60,000 nucleotides of DNA. It comes from Hydractinia symbiolongicarpus. Its lineage: Eukaryota > Cnidaria > Hydrozoa > Anthoathecata > Hydractiniidae. Positions within the stretch are counted from its first letter, which is position 1. Every line of letters begins with the position of its first letter. The stretch spans positions 12,650,001 through 12,710,000 of the forward strand of contig NC_079876.1 of assembly GCF_029227915.1 (NCBI RefSeq), in the 5' to 3' direction. Below the pieces are notes generated by a model. That model searched no databases. It was not told the DNA's origin and saw only the letters and a program-made list of their open reading frames with translations. This document shows positions 1 to 11,879 of this stretch, piece by piece. The position numbers and the translations under genes are program-made.

Positions 1-146
1 TAAAACATACTTTTAAAATAAATACCATTATTTTCTTTCCACCTTCGAAGTTAAAGTTAACAAAAAAACAATAAAGCAGGTTGCATGTAAATTAAAACAC
101 GTTTTAGCGACTTAATACAGAACAAATTTAACTGTTAAAACTCCTG

Positions 147-270
147 TATAAACCCTTTAAGCCCTTAATATTTATTTGTCGTGCATGTAAACCCAGCTTT
201 ATAAACCCTTTAAGTGCTTAATACATTTTTGTCGTGCATGTAAACCCAGCTTTATAAACTATTTAAGACA
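147..270. repeat. 53-bp tandem repeat, about 2.3 copies
   Basis: Copies start near 147, 200 and 253. Each opens with TATAAACCCTTTAAG or a close variant and runs through GTCGTGCATGTAAACCCAGC. The copies differ by only a few bases. No coding potential is visible. The surrounding bases 1-420 are AT-rich with no recognised gene. Confidence 0.8.
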
Positions 271-420
271 TTTTAATTGAGACTAAGAATTGCAAACGTA
301 TTATTCATACGATGTTAATATAAATTTTATGTATATTCAAAAAAACATTGTATGATTACCTTTAATCTGCTTTTGAAAAAAACTTTCAATTCACATTAGT
401 TAGAAATAATTATTATATAC

Positions 421-1041
421 AGGCAGACTTCCACTTTCAAGTTTCTTGGCAGGAACGGAAACGGGGAAAAAATCACGTGATTTTTTCGCTTTTTCGAAAA
501 AGTTCAATCAAATTCGACTTTTTCCCGAGAGCTTCCAGGATGGGAAATAGATTTCCAATCAGGTCCTGTCAATTTTGCTAACTCAGCAAAACAATAAATT
601 CAAGATGGCGTCGCAGTACGAGTACGAAGCCGATAACTTCACAGATAATTAGAACTCAACCGAAGATACCTTCGTTCAAGAAAACGAACAATATTTACGT
701 GGTATTTCTAACGGTGATTTAATACTCAGTCCAATCTAGGATGCAACTGTTGTAAATGTATTAAAAGAAATCGAAAGTAAAAATAACGAAAAAATTGGGA
801 AGTTGAACTGATCGAGGAAGTAAGAAACTATTCCTGTTTGTGGAATTTGACGAGACAAAAAGTGCCATAACTATAATAATTACAAAGTTAATTGGCTTAA
901 CTTTTGAAGAAAAGCCGCCATATTTGTTTACATTTTTTCCCCGCCATTTTATTTCAATGGATTTAATTAAATTTTCCCGTTCCCGTCGTCCTTATCCAGT
1001 TCCTGTTTCCGTCAAAAAACTTGGAAGTAGAAGCCCGCCTT
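421..1041. mobile_element. MITE-like non-autonomous DNA transposon
   Basis: The left end (AGGCAGACTTCCACTTTCAA) is mirrored by the reverse complement of the right end (AGGCGGGCTTCTACTTCCAA). The inverted similarity runs inward for about 40 bases with scattered mismatches. Both ends lie next to TA, so a TA target duplication is possible, but the left edge is uncertain by one base. From 605 a short frame starting MASQYEYEADNF is broken by stops and looks like a relic of an element-encoded protein. No transposase is present. Confidence 0.6.
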
Positions 1042-1138
1042 AAGTTTCATCTGACAAGGTATATCCGTAAGATTATTTCAATAAAGTTCCTATTGTTAAA
1101 TTTGAACCTTACTTTGGCAACGTTATTCGCACTTTTAG

Positions 1139-2510
1139 AGCTACATTTTCGATTTCGTTTCTTTTAACTTGGTGTTATTTCTCACTTGGATACATAACAC
1201 GTTTACATTGTCGACGCCATGGAAATTTCTCTATCATTAAGTCAGATACAAGATTAAATGGCACTGTGGAAAAATCTCTAGACGGTGTGACAAGATCTGA
1301 ATGTGTTTTATCGTGTTTAACATGCGATAGTTGCTCGTTTGTGAATTATCATCCAACGAATCTTGCGTGCGAGTTAATGAAAGCTGAAGGAAATGAAGTA
1401 TTAGAAGTTGGATGGCAATTTTTGTCAACAAATTATGGAACGAGAAATGTAAGTGGTAATTGTAGCAATAGAGAGGAACAAGTTTGCTTTAACGAATACA
1501 ACTAACAAAAAGAGTTTAAAACAAATTATTTACATCATAAAAAAGCTATTTTATACATGAATGCTTAAAATAATAATTTCCTGTCTCAATAAAAATTAAC
1601 TCCTTGCAGCATAACTATTATTTTTCATAGAGGGGACCTGTTTGTCGATCATTCAGTCCATGCGAACTTACAGAAGCATGTGTTGATACCTGCTTTGAAG
1701 ACGATCAAGTAGGATACCAGTGCATACGTAAGTACTATCTACATCGACTTCACACACCCTAAATGTTTAACACATACTTAAAAAAAACACATTACAAAAC
1801 ATTACAAAATTTAGAAGAGGAAATATTTTTTTAATATATGTTACGAGGAAGATTTATATCTGTTTAACAGCGTCCGCATTTAAATTTTGATCTTTCGTAT
1901 TATTTAAATATATTTTTTTTAGATCCCTTCATAATGTATACAGTTGTAGCAAAACAAAATCCCGTAAAGCAATGCTTTTACTTAACGAAGAATTGTGTTT
2001 TTATGCCTGTTTAACAACTTTTTGCGAGCAACTTCTCTATTTTTGAAAATATTTTATCCATTTTTAATAGATATCAAAAATTAGTTTTTGCATTTAGCGT
2101 GTTCATAAAAATCAAACTGTCTTTTAAATTTTCCAGCCAATCAGTTTCAAAAAATACCTACTTTGTCTATGGCAGCATTTCCGATTCATTCTTCATACCC
2201 ATTAACGAACCTGCAAGATGGGCATGATAGTACGTACGCTGGAACTTTCCATGACAGCACAAGTCACTTTAGACTTGACTTCGGTATGGTAAAATTCATT
2301 CGATTTATAACAATTCGTTTGGTAACGACTGTCAGGAAAGCTGTGATCACGGTTGATGATAAATTCTGTTCATGGGTACCAGAAGTAGCTGATGTCAACT
2401 TTGTTGTAGAATGCAATTCATTGTTATCAGGTCAACAAGTTGTCTTAACTCATCTGGATTCTTCGCAAGCGTTTTTGGTGAGCGAAATGCATTTTTACGG
2501 TGACGTTTAA
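1139..2510 (+). CDS. PAN/Apple - EGF-like - discoidin-type extracellular protein (3 exons, 5' partial)
   Basis: Three exons can be joined in phase: about 1139-1448, 1631-1727 and 2137-2510. The 1448 donor is GTAAGT and the 1727 donor is GTAAGT; the acceptors end CATAG and TTCCAG. Exon 1 encodes a PAN/Apple-like domain, with cysteines in SECVLSCLTCDSCSFVNYH and later ACELM. Exon 2 encodes a compact EGF-like module with six cysteines (PVCRSFSPCELTEACVDTC, then QCI). Exon 3 encodes a galactose-binding/F5-8 type C-like fold, with LTNLQDGHDSTYAG and FRLDFG early and SEMHFYGDV at the C-terminus. Such modules usually sit in secreted adhesion or lectin-like proteins. The start codon is not visible: the frame is open back to 1071, and CACTTTTAG at 1130-1138 is a plausible acceptor. 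The next hydrophobic stretch, FSISFLLTWCYFSLG, could be the end of a signal or membrane segment. The fold calls rest on motif recognition only. Confidence 0.72.
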
Positions 2511-2518
2511 AAGAGTCA

Positions 2519-2524
2519 AATAAA
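2519..2524 (+). promoter_or_regulatory. Polyadenylation signal AATAAA
   Basis: AATAAA lies 9 bases past the TAA stop of the PAN-EGF-discoidin gene. It would give a very short 3' UTR. AATAAA is frequent by chance in DNA this AT-rich, so only its position supports it. Confidence 0.4.
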
Positions 2525-3392
2525 AAACACATCATTAATAAGTGCACTTCTGCTGTTTACTGAAATCTTAAAGTTTTTTCTCAAATTTCATGGAGCAGTA
2601 TATTTTGTAATTGGTTGTTTTGGTCTGTTAAATAACAAGCAGAAGTATTTTCCATCTTTTGGTGATGCCAGTACGTGCTGGGCACAAGAACAAATACTTT
2701 TATTTAATATAAAGAAGAATTAAATTACTTTGAGGTGTACAGTTATGTGTATCGATCATTGCTACTGTAGAAACTTGAACTATAAGTTACTGCTTGAAGC
2801 TTGTCCAAAACAGAAGACCATTGGTAGAACAAATATTGTAAATATAAAATATTTCTTATGGAAGATTTTTTGAATAAAAATTGCCTACCTAGTATTCTTT
2901 TGTTTTGTTATTATTCTTCTGTTAGCTTGATTTTGATCCTAAGTATGCTACCACCCAAGAGAGTGTTCCGAAAAATAGTGGAAATATATCTGACATAACT
3001 TTAGGCAAGTGATGTATACAAAACTTAAAATAAAAACGATTACACGTTTTTTGAGAAATAAGTGCGGTTGCTTGCGTAAATCATTGTATTTGTTATACTC
3101 GGTAGTTTATTGTTCCATTCTAATTTATAAATCTCTACAAAGTCACAGGATGAGCTAATGATTCTTGGCGGTGTTCTTATCGTTGGGTTGGTAGGGAGAA
3201 TGGTCAAGACATTACTCGTGTTCACTTCTTAACTTGCATATATTCTTCTTTAAAACTGGGGGAGGGAGAGGTTCCGTTGGAAAAATTTGTCTATATTTAT
3301 TTGTAAATATTGTACTTCTTTTTAAATGGTTATCCTCTGTAAATATCCGTAAATAATAATAAAGAAAATAATAATAATAATAAGTATGCTCA
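2525..3392. other. Intergenic; possible retroelement 3' tail near 3230-3390
   Basis: No supported gene. From about 3230 the sequence ends in AATAATAATAAAG followed by an (AAT)n run at 3354-3383, which resembles the microsatellite tail of a non-LTR retrotransposon. The minus-strand frame at 3040-3225 has no recognisable domain. Confidence 0.3.
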
Positions 3393-3540
3393 TCTATATT
3401 ATAATACCCGTATACGTCTGTCCATCCGTCTGTCTGTCACGCAAAATGGTAGCTTAGCTGCGCAAGTAGCGAGACGCACGCAATATGCGGTATAACAAGG
3501 ACGGGCGAACCCGTGCATTTTTCCACGGTCTAACGACTAT
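3393..3540 (+). repeat. Dispersed repeat with TCTG microsatellite, copy 1
   Basis: The sequence TATTATAATACCCGTATACG, a TCTG-rich run and a CATTTTTCCACGG segment recur inverted at 41180-41345. The two copies share order and spacing but differ by substitutions. This marks a dispersed repeat family whose ends I could not define. A short frame starting at 3485 inside and beyond it is not convincing as a gene. Confidence 0.6.
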
Positions 3541-4697
3541 TTGTCTAATTTGTGCATACGTCTTAAACATTGATGTTCTTAATCACCGATGTTCTGTCAA
3601 AAAACGGCTTATCTTCGTCTCGGAACACAAAGAAACGGAGAAACTCATGTTGTATTATATTAAAATGGGGTTGTTTCAAATTTTATCTGACATGTATAAG
3701 AATTACAATTTTTACTTAAGTTATAAGACGTCTAAGTTAAGCGAAGAGTACAGTTTTTAAAAACACCGAAATGGCCCGTGACCTAAACGATTTTTCGAAA
3801 TATTTTGTCAATTTTTAATAATTTACATCCTTAAGATAAGAAAAAAGTCCTATGATGAAATATCAGAGTGGTTAGCTGTCAAATATGTAAAAGCATTCAA
3901 GTTTCACTGCAGACTTCAAATGTGCGGTGAATTGTGAATAAGATTTGTGATTTACTGTGACATGAAATTTTTTGAAATCTTAAAACAAGAAAAGTCTCAT
4001 AAACTACATCTGTGGTCGTTTTTATTTTTACGTTTTGGCTGTCGTGTTGCTTTTTGTTTCAGTTTTTATTAAAATTATTTTATTTAAGTGGCTATATATT
4101 TTCTACAAATATATTTTTTATAATAAATTAAAAAAAGTGAAGAGCGATTTTCCCTTTATTTTTCCTGCAACAAAAACTTGCAACAGTGGCATATATTATT
4201 ATAAATTAATATTAACAAATTTATTTTTAAGTCATTAAATATGTATAATTCTTTATTAAATGCAAGCTTTTGCTCAATTATGAAAGAAAGGGAGAAACTG
4301 ATTTAATTTTGGACAATGATGTTTTTGATTGTATTATATTCCCGTCACAGGGTTTATTTACTAATATATATCGACTGTGGAATCTCTTAATTTTTTAAAA
4401 GGTTAAAACTTGCGACGGTGTATATGCTTTTCTTATCGCACACAATTCACATCTTATTACAATCAGTAAGTGTCTCCAACCCCTTTGACTGGGCACATTT
4501 TTCCGACCTGTTATTGGGATTTTTAATAAAATAAATTTATTTCTTGAAACATTTTTGTAGTAAGATATTTTATTGGTTATAATTATTTATTACATGTATG
4601 TTCGTTACCAGGTGGTTACTAAGGTGTTTCTAAGAATACATTGAATCCTAGGGATAAACTACGGATCAGATTAAAAGCAATTATTTATACTCTAAAA

Positions 4698-5110
4698 TGA
4701 CGTCATTTCTAATTCCACTGAATTCATTATATTATTTCCCATACCCCGGACATCTATAAATACCAAAATCAAAACGTGTCCATGTTTCATAACATGAAGA
4801 TCCATTCTCGTCCCCAGAGCTCTTTGAGATTAAAACATGAAGATCAATATTTCTGATAAAACATTTTGGTAACTTCTATCGTTAATATAAGGAACGTTTT
4901 AACAAATATGACGTCATTTTTTAACCTAATGACGTCATTAAAGTTTATTTTTTATATAAAATCGATTGTTTTCTTTCTACCAAATGCCTACCAAAATTTA
5001 CAGCCCTATCGTCAGTAATGCTTGAGAACTTTAAATTAAATGCAAAATTTGGGGAAATCGCATGTATGACGTCTATTTTAGGCATGACGTCCTTTCTGAT
5101 CCCAATGACG
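4698..5110. repeat. Cluster of TGACGTCA palindromes
   Basis: Perfect TGACGTCA occurs at 4698-4705, 4909-4916 and 4930-4937. Degenerate TGACGTC or TGACGCC forms lie near 5068, 5084 and 5107. TGACGTCA is the consensus CRE/ATF palindrome. The surrounding blocks look like diverged copies of one sequence, so repeat structure is at least as likely as a regulatory cluster. Confidence 0.4.
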
Positions 5111-5756
5111 CCATTCAGCTGTTTAAATTAAGTCACATTTGAACCTACTTAGTATCAACCTAGTTACCTAACTTAATTCCGTACTTTGTCCGAATTGGCA
5201 CTAAATTTTAATATCTTTATTTCTTGTTTTTATATTGTGAAACATTCGTAACCCTGAATAAATGTTTAACAACAATAACAACAATAAAATTAAATTTAAA
5301 AACAAGTTTCAACAGGAGAGAACGTCCTTATTGAAATGTTAGAGATCATGGGACTTGGTATAGAAGTTGTAAAGGCTGGCGTTCGACAAACTGAAAACTA
5401 GTAAATTAAATTTCTGAGAAAAGCTTTTATTAGATTCCATTAATAGTTGCGTTTCGCCATCGATGGATACAATTTTCCCAAAAGGGTTCACACCATGCTG
5501 TTCGTCAAAATGTGTGACTATTTAAGTATTTATTGCATTGCAATATTTAAATTATTTATTTTTGTATTTTTATTCTTATTCGATTTTTAGGGTGCCTAAG
5601 ATTATCACTGTATTTCAGTATTTTTAGTCAAGTAAAAAAAAATAATAATAATAATAAAAATATATATAGATTAAAAAATAATAAACTTTAATTCAATACA
5701 TATCCTATCTTAGATATAACGTAATTCAGCAATGTATGCTTTGCAGAACTGATACA

Positions 5757-5781
5757 GACAGACAGACAGACAGACAGACAG
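5757..5781. repeat. (GACA)n microsatellite
   Basis: About six uninterrupted GACA units. Confidence 0.85.
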
Positions 5782-7098
5782 TATTGAAAGTGACAGAACG
5801 CGCAATGAAAGATGGTAAATTTGACCACAGTTGGGAACCCTGTAAGATAAGTTTCCTGTAAAATTAGTAAACAAAGCGTCGAAGCAAGCAAAGCAGCCTG
5901 GAAATAATTTAGCCTTAAGCAAATCCGTCTTTCTCAATCGAGGTGTGTAACAATGAATTTATTCTTATTTTGTTTTATGACAAGGAAGTTGTATTACGCA
6001 ATAGTAGACTTTAGTTCCGTGCTATATTATGTTTATCTATTTCTTATTTATTTTAAATGCAACTTACTGTATTGTTCCTAAACGGCAAAAAATAAATATT
6101 AAATATTTTAAATATTGAAATATTTATGCCAATTCCTTTATGTTGGTCTAACTCATTTCAAACAGGTATTAAGTCCATAACATTTGTACTTATGGTTTTC
6201 ACAAAATGGGCCTCTTCAGGCATTTATCGTGACTAAATGCCACAATGGTTTTTCTAAAGGAAAAGAATGAATTCGGAATTATGTTTGTGAATTTGCTTAT
6301 AGTTTTAACTTTTGAGTCTTTCAAAATTAGAACAGAAATTCACATTTTTTTCTTCATAATTTACTCTTTTTCTTCCTGGCTCACAATTTTCCTAAATATT
6401 TAGCAAAAAATTACCGTTAATTTCGTATTTTCAAAAAAAAACCGTTCTTATTTGCATTTGTTGTTCAACTGAATTCCGCAACTTTTTCGTGCACAAACAA
6501 TTTTTTCCCTAAAGACATTTTGTTTTTTTTATCTTTGATATACGTTAAATTTAATTCTGCAAAAAACAAAAAAATCTTGGCCATTTGTGAAACTAATTTT
6601 GTTAAGGAATACACAGCAAAGTTCGCTTGAGTCACTGCACCTAGAGTCTTCCAAGGGTATATTTAGTAATATTTTCTAGAATAAGAAACCTTTCTACTAT
6701 ATTATCAAATTAAGTGTTTATAGTATTCTTATTGCTATTATTATTATAAGGAAATTATAATAACAAAAGCACGACAAAAAGTACATTGATTTATAAACAC
6801 AGAAACAATATTTTAAAAGTTTACCAATCTCATCAAACTTCACTTTTCACAACTCAAGAAAACCCTGGATTACGCACCTCTATTTGTTTTTTTCACTGCG
6901 CACTCTCCATGATTGCTATTCGCTGCAATTTTAAAAACGGCCGTTGAAGGACTACAGGTCAGTACCAGAGTCTTTTCTTTCGCTGTTATGCTATTAAAAA
7001 GAGAAAAAACGTTTACCTGAAAATTCCCTTTGGCCAAATGATAGCAAGATTCCGTACCATCCATGCGTCAAGGCTTGCAACGCAACTACGACTTGATC

Positions 7099-8050
7099 TT
7101 ATCTTATTACTCTACCATGTCTGCAATGCCGTGGCTGGTTAGGATCGTTCAACAGAATTTCGTTTGAATGTGTTGCAATACCACTGCATCTTCCACCACT
7201 GACATCAATCAAATGTTTCTCTCTGACTGTCATTGAAGGTGGTATTTGTCTATTAACCATCTCTAAATAAATTGTATGAACCTTTTTGCTATCATCTCCC
7301 TCATCAAGCATTCCATTTTCATCGAACACCTCTTCACTATCAACGCCCTCATCAACCAATTCATTGAACACCTCTCCGCTACCATCTCCCTCATCTAATA
7401 TTTCATTCAATAAGGTGACAGAATGAATACCTTGATTCTCGGCAAAATGTCCCAGTGTGATATCACCTCGTGGGTTGAGATTTGTTGAGCGAATGACGGC
7501 AAATGCGTCTCTGCCTAGTGACATTTAATATATTTACGCACAAAGTGTTAGCTCGTCACCAAATACGCCATTTGTAGCCATGAGCGATGAGACCTTTCAA
7601 CTTTTCCCTGTGACTGGGGGTGGTACGAAAATATCTTGCAACTTCTTACCTCGATTGTCACTCTTAAGACGATTTAGTTCGCCATAGATGGAGTAAATTT
7701 TTCTTTCTCTCTTTTCGTGTTAATTTTCGATCCAGTGGAACTAGCCAATGAAATCTGGAAAAAACGTTCATTATTGAAACTACTTAGCAATAAGTTTTCC
7801 CGTTATGTTCAATTTTTATTTTGTTCAGATCAACTATATTAATCTGTTGTTGTTCGTGGACGTCTTTCACACGAACAGTTCGAGACCTTTTGTTTGTGAA
7901 GCGAACACTAAACTGTCTTTTATACTTTCCATCATTGCTATTTGACTTTATTATTTCCTTGTTGCTCATACCAGCATAGCGGTCAACCGCTTGAGTTCGT
8001 AGTTTTCTGAATCCAATAGATTTGCTGTCGCAAAAACGTCTTCGAAACAA
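7099..8050 (-). pseudogene. Retroelement-type integrase relic with acidic C-terminal tail
   Basis: Read on the minus strand, 8050-7784 gives a pre-catalytic segment (VDRYAGMSNKEIIKS, later QQQINIVDLNKI). In shifted frames it is followed by VFSRFHWLVPL and then YHPQSQGKVERSH near 7600, the signature around the third catalytic residue of retroviral/Ty3-type integrases. Stops, frameshifts and a missing central block with the second aspartate show it is dead. The continuous frame 7524-7099 lies directly downstream. It has three acidic near-repeats (ILDEGDGSGEVF, LVDEGVDSEEVF and MLDEGDDSKKV) and ends NDPNQPRHCRHGRVIR. It is probably the C-terminal part of the same protein; I do not recognise a function for it. 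Confidence 0.65.
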
Positions 8051-8186
8051 ATTTTTTTTACGTCACTTACTTCTTCACAACCTATTGAAAAAAAATCAAA
8101 GGTATTCAAAATTCTAAGGCCCACAAACATTGCGTTGTTATCACGTTATGCAACGTCGTTTGACTATAATGTGATATAAAAAACGT

Positions 8187-9165
8187 GTTAAAGGTAGACC
8201 ATGCCCTTGGCTTGATAATGAAACTAAATCTGTTATGAATAATCGGGATCAAGTATTACGCAGAGCCAGACGATCGAAAACCGTAAATGACTGGAACGTA
8301 TACAATACTTTACGGAATCGTTGTAACAACTTCATGGAGTATGCAAAGAGCAAATTAAATAGAAATCTTCTCGAGGATAAAAAAATCAATCCAAAAAAGT
8401 TCTGGGCGACTATCAAAAGGATTTACCCTACAAAAGTATCACCTGACTCAACTGCGTTCAAACACAATATTTTAATATTATTTTAAGACATCTTAAAGAA
8501 CTTAAACGCGGTAAATCGCCGGGATTGGATCAAATTCCTCCAAACCTCTTGAAAGATTCTGCGAATGCCATATATCATCCAATCTCATATATTATTAATC
8601 TCTCTCTTATCCAATCGGAGATTCCATTGGTCTGGAAGAAAGTCAAAGTTACACAAAGTTACACGGTATTTACAACTGCGTTTGAAACTGCGAAAAGAAT
8701 TAGCCAAACAAATAAAACTTTTGAGGTTAAGTATCGATCAACGACCATTTTGAATGCCTGTGAGTATAAGTACTTAGAGATTTCCCAAAAATCAAAATTG
8801 GAGTCAATTGAAAATAGAGCGCGTAATATTACAGAAACCGATAATTTGACACCCATACAAAATTGGATTGAAGAACGAGCAAATATAGTTGTTAGAAAAT
8901 CGCTTGATCAAAAATTGTGTAGGAAATTCCACTCGTATTTTGAGATAAATCGTCACACACACACACACACACGCACAAGGAACTCGGAATCAGAACTTCC
9001 AAATCAAATTACCTAAAGTTAAACTAGAGTTTGCGAGAAAATCGTTCTACTTCTCAGGCGCAAAATTATATAACGCCTTACCAATTGTCATTCGGAAGGA
9101 AAACTCTATCGTTATCTACAAGAAACTCCTTATTGTAAATAAAAATAAACTTGTAATTATTTAAA
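8187..9165 (+). pseudogene. Internally deleted L2/CR1-like LINE (ORF2 remnant)
   Basis: The first frame (8187-8486) carries the endonuclease-to-RT linker typical of CR1/L2-like elements (PWLDNETKSVMN, then KKFWATIKRIYP). After a frame change comes the start of the reverse transcriptase (KRGKSPGLDQIPPNLLK). The sequence then jumps to the distal part (EYKYLEISQK, LESIENRARNI), so the catalytic palm with its YxDD box is missing. The C-terminal block (LPKVKLEFARKSFYFSGAK) follows in another frame near 9010-9070, after a CA microsatellite at 8954-8976. It cannot encode an active enzyme. Confidence 0.8.
8954..8976. repeat. (CA)n microsatellite inside LINE remnant
   Basis: About eleven CA units with one G interruption. 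It expanded within the former coding sequence and is translated as a His-Thr run in the relic frame. Confidence 0.85.
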
Positions 9166-11870
9166 TTAATCTGTGACCTTCCTGTTACATTGATAGTTCA
9201 GCCTAATCCATACATAGTCCAGTCTAATTGTCTAATTGTCCATGTTGCTGGGAGTTCACAGTATCCATTTTTAACAGAAAAAAGATGAAAAAGATAAAAT
9301 AACAAACATTTTTTCTTAGTTCTTTTTTGAATAAATATTAATTTTTTTATATAAAGTTTAAATCAAGATCTCAGAAACAGTTTTAGCTTGATACACGTTT
9401 ACGCTTTAAAATAAAATAGACAAGCATATATGATTTTGGACAGAAAACTAAATATTATTGTTCTGAGTTCAAAAAACGATGTTTATTTTTTTTCCTAAAA
9501 TAAACCGAGGAATGATTTTATCACAATGTATATAAATAGTTAATTAGACCTTAAAAAACATAGCAAGAACACCCGTTTTAGTAGTCAAGTGCTTAAATTT
9601 GAATAGGGTCATTCTTATGGCAGAAGTTTTGTTGCTCCATTAGTCGACAACTTGAAAAATGTGTTCAATATTTTTTGCGACTTCCCAGTTTATTTTATCA
9701 CAAAAATAACACTATTTGATAGAAATTTTATCCGATTTTCAGAAGATATATTACTTTTCTATACTTTCGCAGTTTCCAGAATAAAGAGAGTATTCTCAAC
9801 ATAGGTAATAGATTTTTCATGTATCTGTAAGCGAACATAAGTGGTGTTTAATTCAGCAGTATTAATCCTATTTCTTCTTTCCTTTAACAACAAAATCAGA
9901 CAACGCGGATGAGTTTACTTGTTAAAATCAGCTAAGCATCTTCCCTCTGCTTTCATAGTAACCTATAAAACAACTCTGTGCTCACTAAATGATTTAAAAC
10001 AAATTAATTAATTGGCATTTCGTCCAAGGTTTAATTAAGCAATAGCATGTTTTGTAATTATAAAAACATACTTTTTCAGTTCATCCTGCATGTTTTTTAC
10101 CTTAAAAAGAGATTTTCCTGTTCTATACATTTAAAATTGTTTTCAGCAAGAGATCTGCCAATACATCAATATACTTTTCAATTTTCTCAGCTTTATTGTT
10201 TTTTGTAAACGTGTCTCGAAAAAAATTGTAACTTTTTCGTTGGCTGATTCAAGCAACGGGAAAAAGTCGGTTATAAAATGCAGTTATTTATTACGAGGTT
10301 ATTTATTACGGCTTGTTACGATGTACGTTACCGAATAGTTGTCAATGGAAAGGAAGGTAATTACAGGAAATGTATTGAAACGATCAGGATCAAAGCAAAA
10401 GGACAAGTACTATTTATAACATTCATAGTATACATATACGTATTAATATATCAAGATCTTAAACTCGTATAAATGAAATAAAATTGTACCCAAGTTATTG
10501 GAACAAGACAATTTAGCCACATCTACCAAATTGACACCTTCCATTTCGCTTAAACCTTCCCATGTAAGGAACATATTTCCAAATTCTTTCTTGTACTGAT
10601 TTAGTCGTGAGAAATTAAGAACGGCAAAACCTTCTCATCATTTGTGTTTCTACATCTTTACTGTTATGGTATTACTACTTAGAACGCCATTAAATCTTTT
10701 AAAATATAGTGTGCATAAAAGAATTGTTTTAACTACCTCAAAAAAACATCTACATCTAGCTAACCTTGTTAACCCTATTCAGGTTTGGGAGGGGCAAAAA
10801 TGGCCTACCCTTCCGTTTTTTACTTATAAATTTTGTTTGCCTGGCCTATTTTACTTGAATTATTTTCAGCAAAAAAAATTAAAATTGCGCTCTTAACAGT
10901 TGGCCGGCTACGCCGATATTTCTACGGTCCGTTATGCAAAAATTAAACATGAACATTTTTTTTTTAGAATAAAGTGCATATTTTACGATATGTGATCAAT
11001 ATATTAGATTTATATTTTATTGTTGTGTGTTTACATTAGAAACGAAAATTTTCGTACGGAAAAACTTTCGGATTTTGTTTTGTTTGAAAATTTTGATTTT
11101 TCTAATTTTTTTAAAAAAGGAACAGTGCATAGAAATTATATATAGGGTAATTAGAAATTCAATAAAAACTGCAGTTCGTTATTTTCACATTTGGCTGAGG
11201 CTCTATTTTATAAATTTGGATCCTGAAGACCCTTTTTTAGATCTTGATTGAATATATGTACGCTTCTAGTCTTCCTTTTGTGTCATTTCCCGTAATTATT
11301 ACTTTTGAAATTTGGGTAAAATTCGTTCAAAAGACTTACCCATACATTTTTGACTTTATAAATCTTGTCCGGAAATTTTTCCGCTATTATAAAAAAATTG
11401 TGTCTACACATTTTCCGCCAAAAATGTTAGTTCTTAATAAACGCCCTTATTACGCCCTCAGATTGCGCCATGCGGGCGTAATTTACGTGCGTATTTTGCG
11501 GTAAATTACTTTTTCAATCTTCTCCAACTTTTTCTTACTCCATAATTTGTATTGTTTCTTAGCATTCATTCAAGTTGTAATTTCTCTAAATGTGGGCGTT
11601 TTTGGGGCGTATCTCTAACCATACCTTTTTTCTTAAGTTTTACATATGTTATTGTCATCAACTTTTTATTCAATTCCATTAGTTTTTACTTCTTGCTCTG
11701 GAATGCAAATCATGCAAGAGAAAAGCTTGTAAAGAACCTCATCTTACATTTGTAACAAGTATGCTTGATCTAACATTATTTTTATATAAGTTCTTTTAAG
11801 GTTTTTCACTATAATTTGTAGTTTTTATCTTCCATTTTTTGCTCAATTAATAGTTTTAGCACAATATTAC
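9166..11870. other. Intergenic AT-rich stretch
   Basis: No supported gene. The several 60-86 codon frames between 10278 and 11755 have low-complexity, Phe/Leu/Ile-rich translations and no domain signal. The cytosine-rich text around 11440-11490 (ACGCCC motifs) resembles the repeat at 21905 and may be a diverged relative. Confidence 0.35.
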
Positions 11871-11879
11871 ATAAGTGTT

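Larger units (their letters stand above)
3541..6860. other. Gene-poor AT-rich stretch
   Basis: No exon or RNA gene is supported. The stretch holds a cluster of TGACGTCA palindromes (4698-4937) with degenerate relatives to about 5110, and a (GACA)n microsatellite at 5757-5781. Reading frames such as 5688-5937 (-) simply run through the microsatellite. Confidence 0.4.

Noticed and set aside
840-1043. 67-codon frame rich in Pro/Arg
   Set aside because: It runs into the terminal inverted repeat of the MITE-like element, and its tail is the repeat itself.
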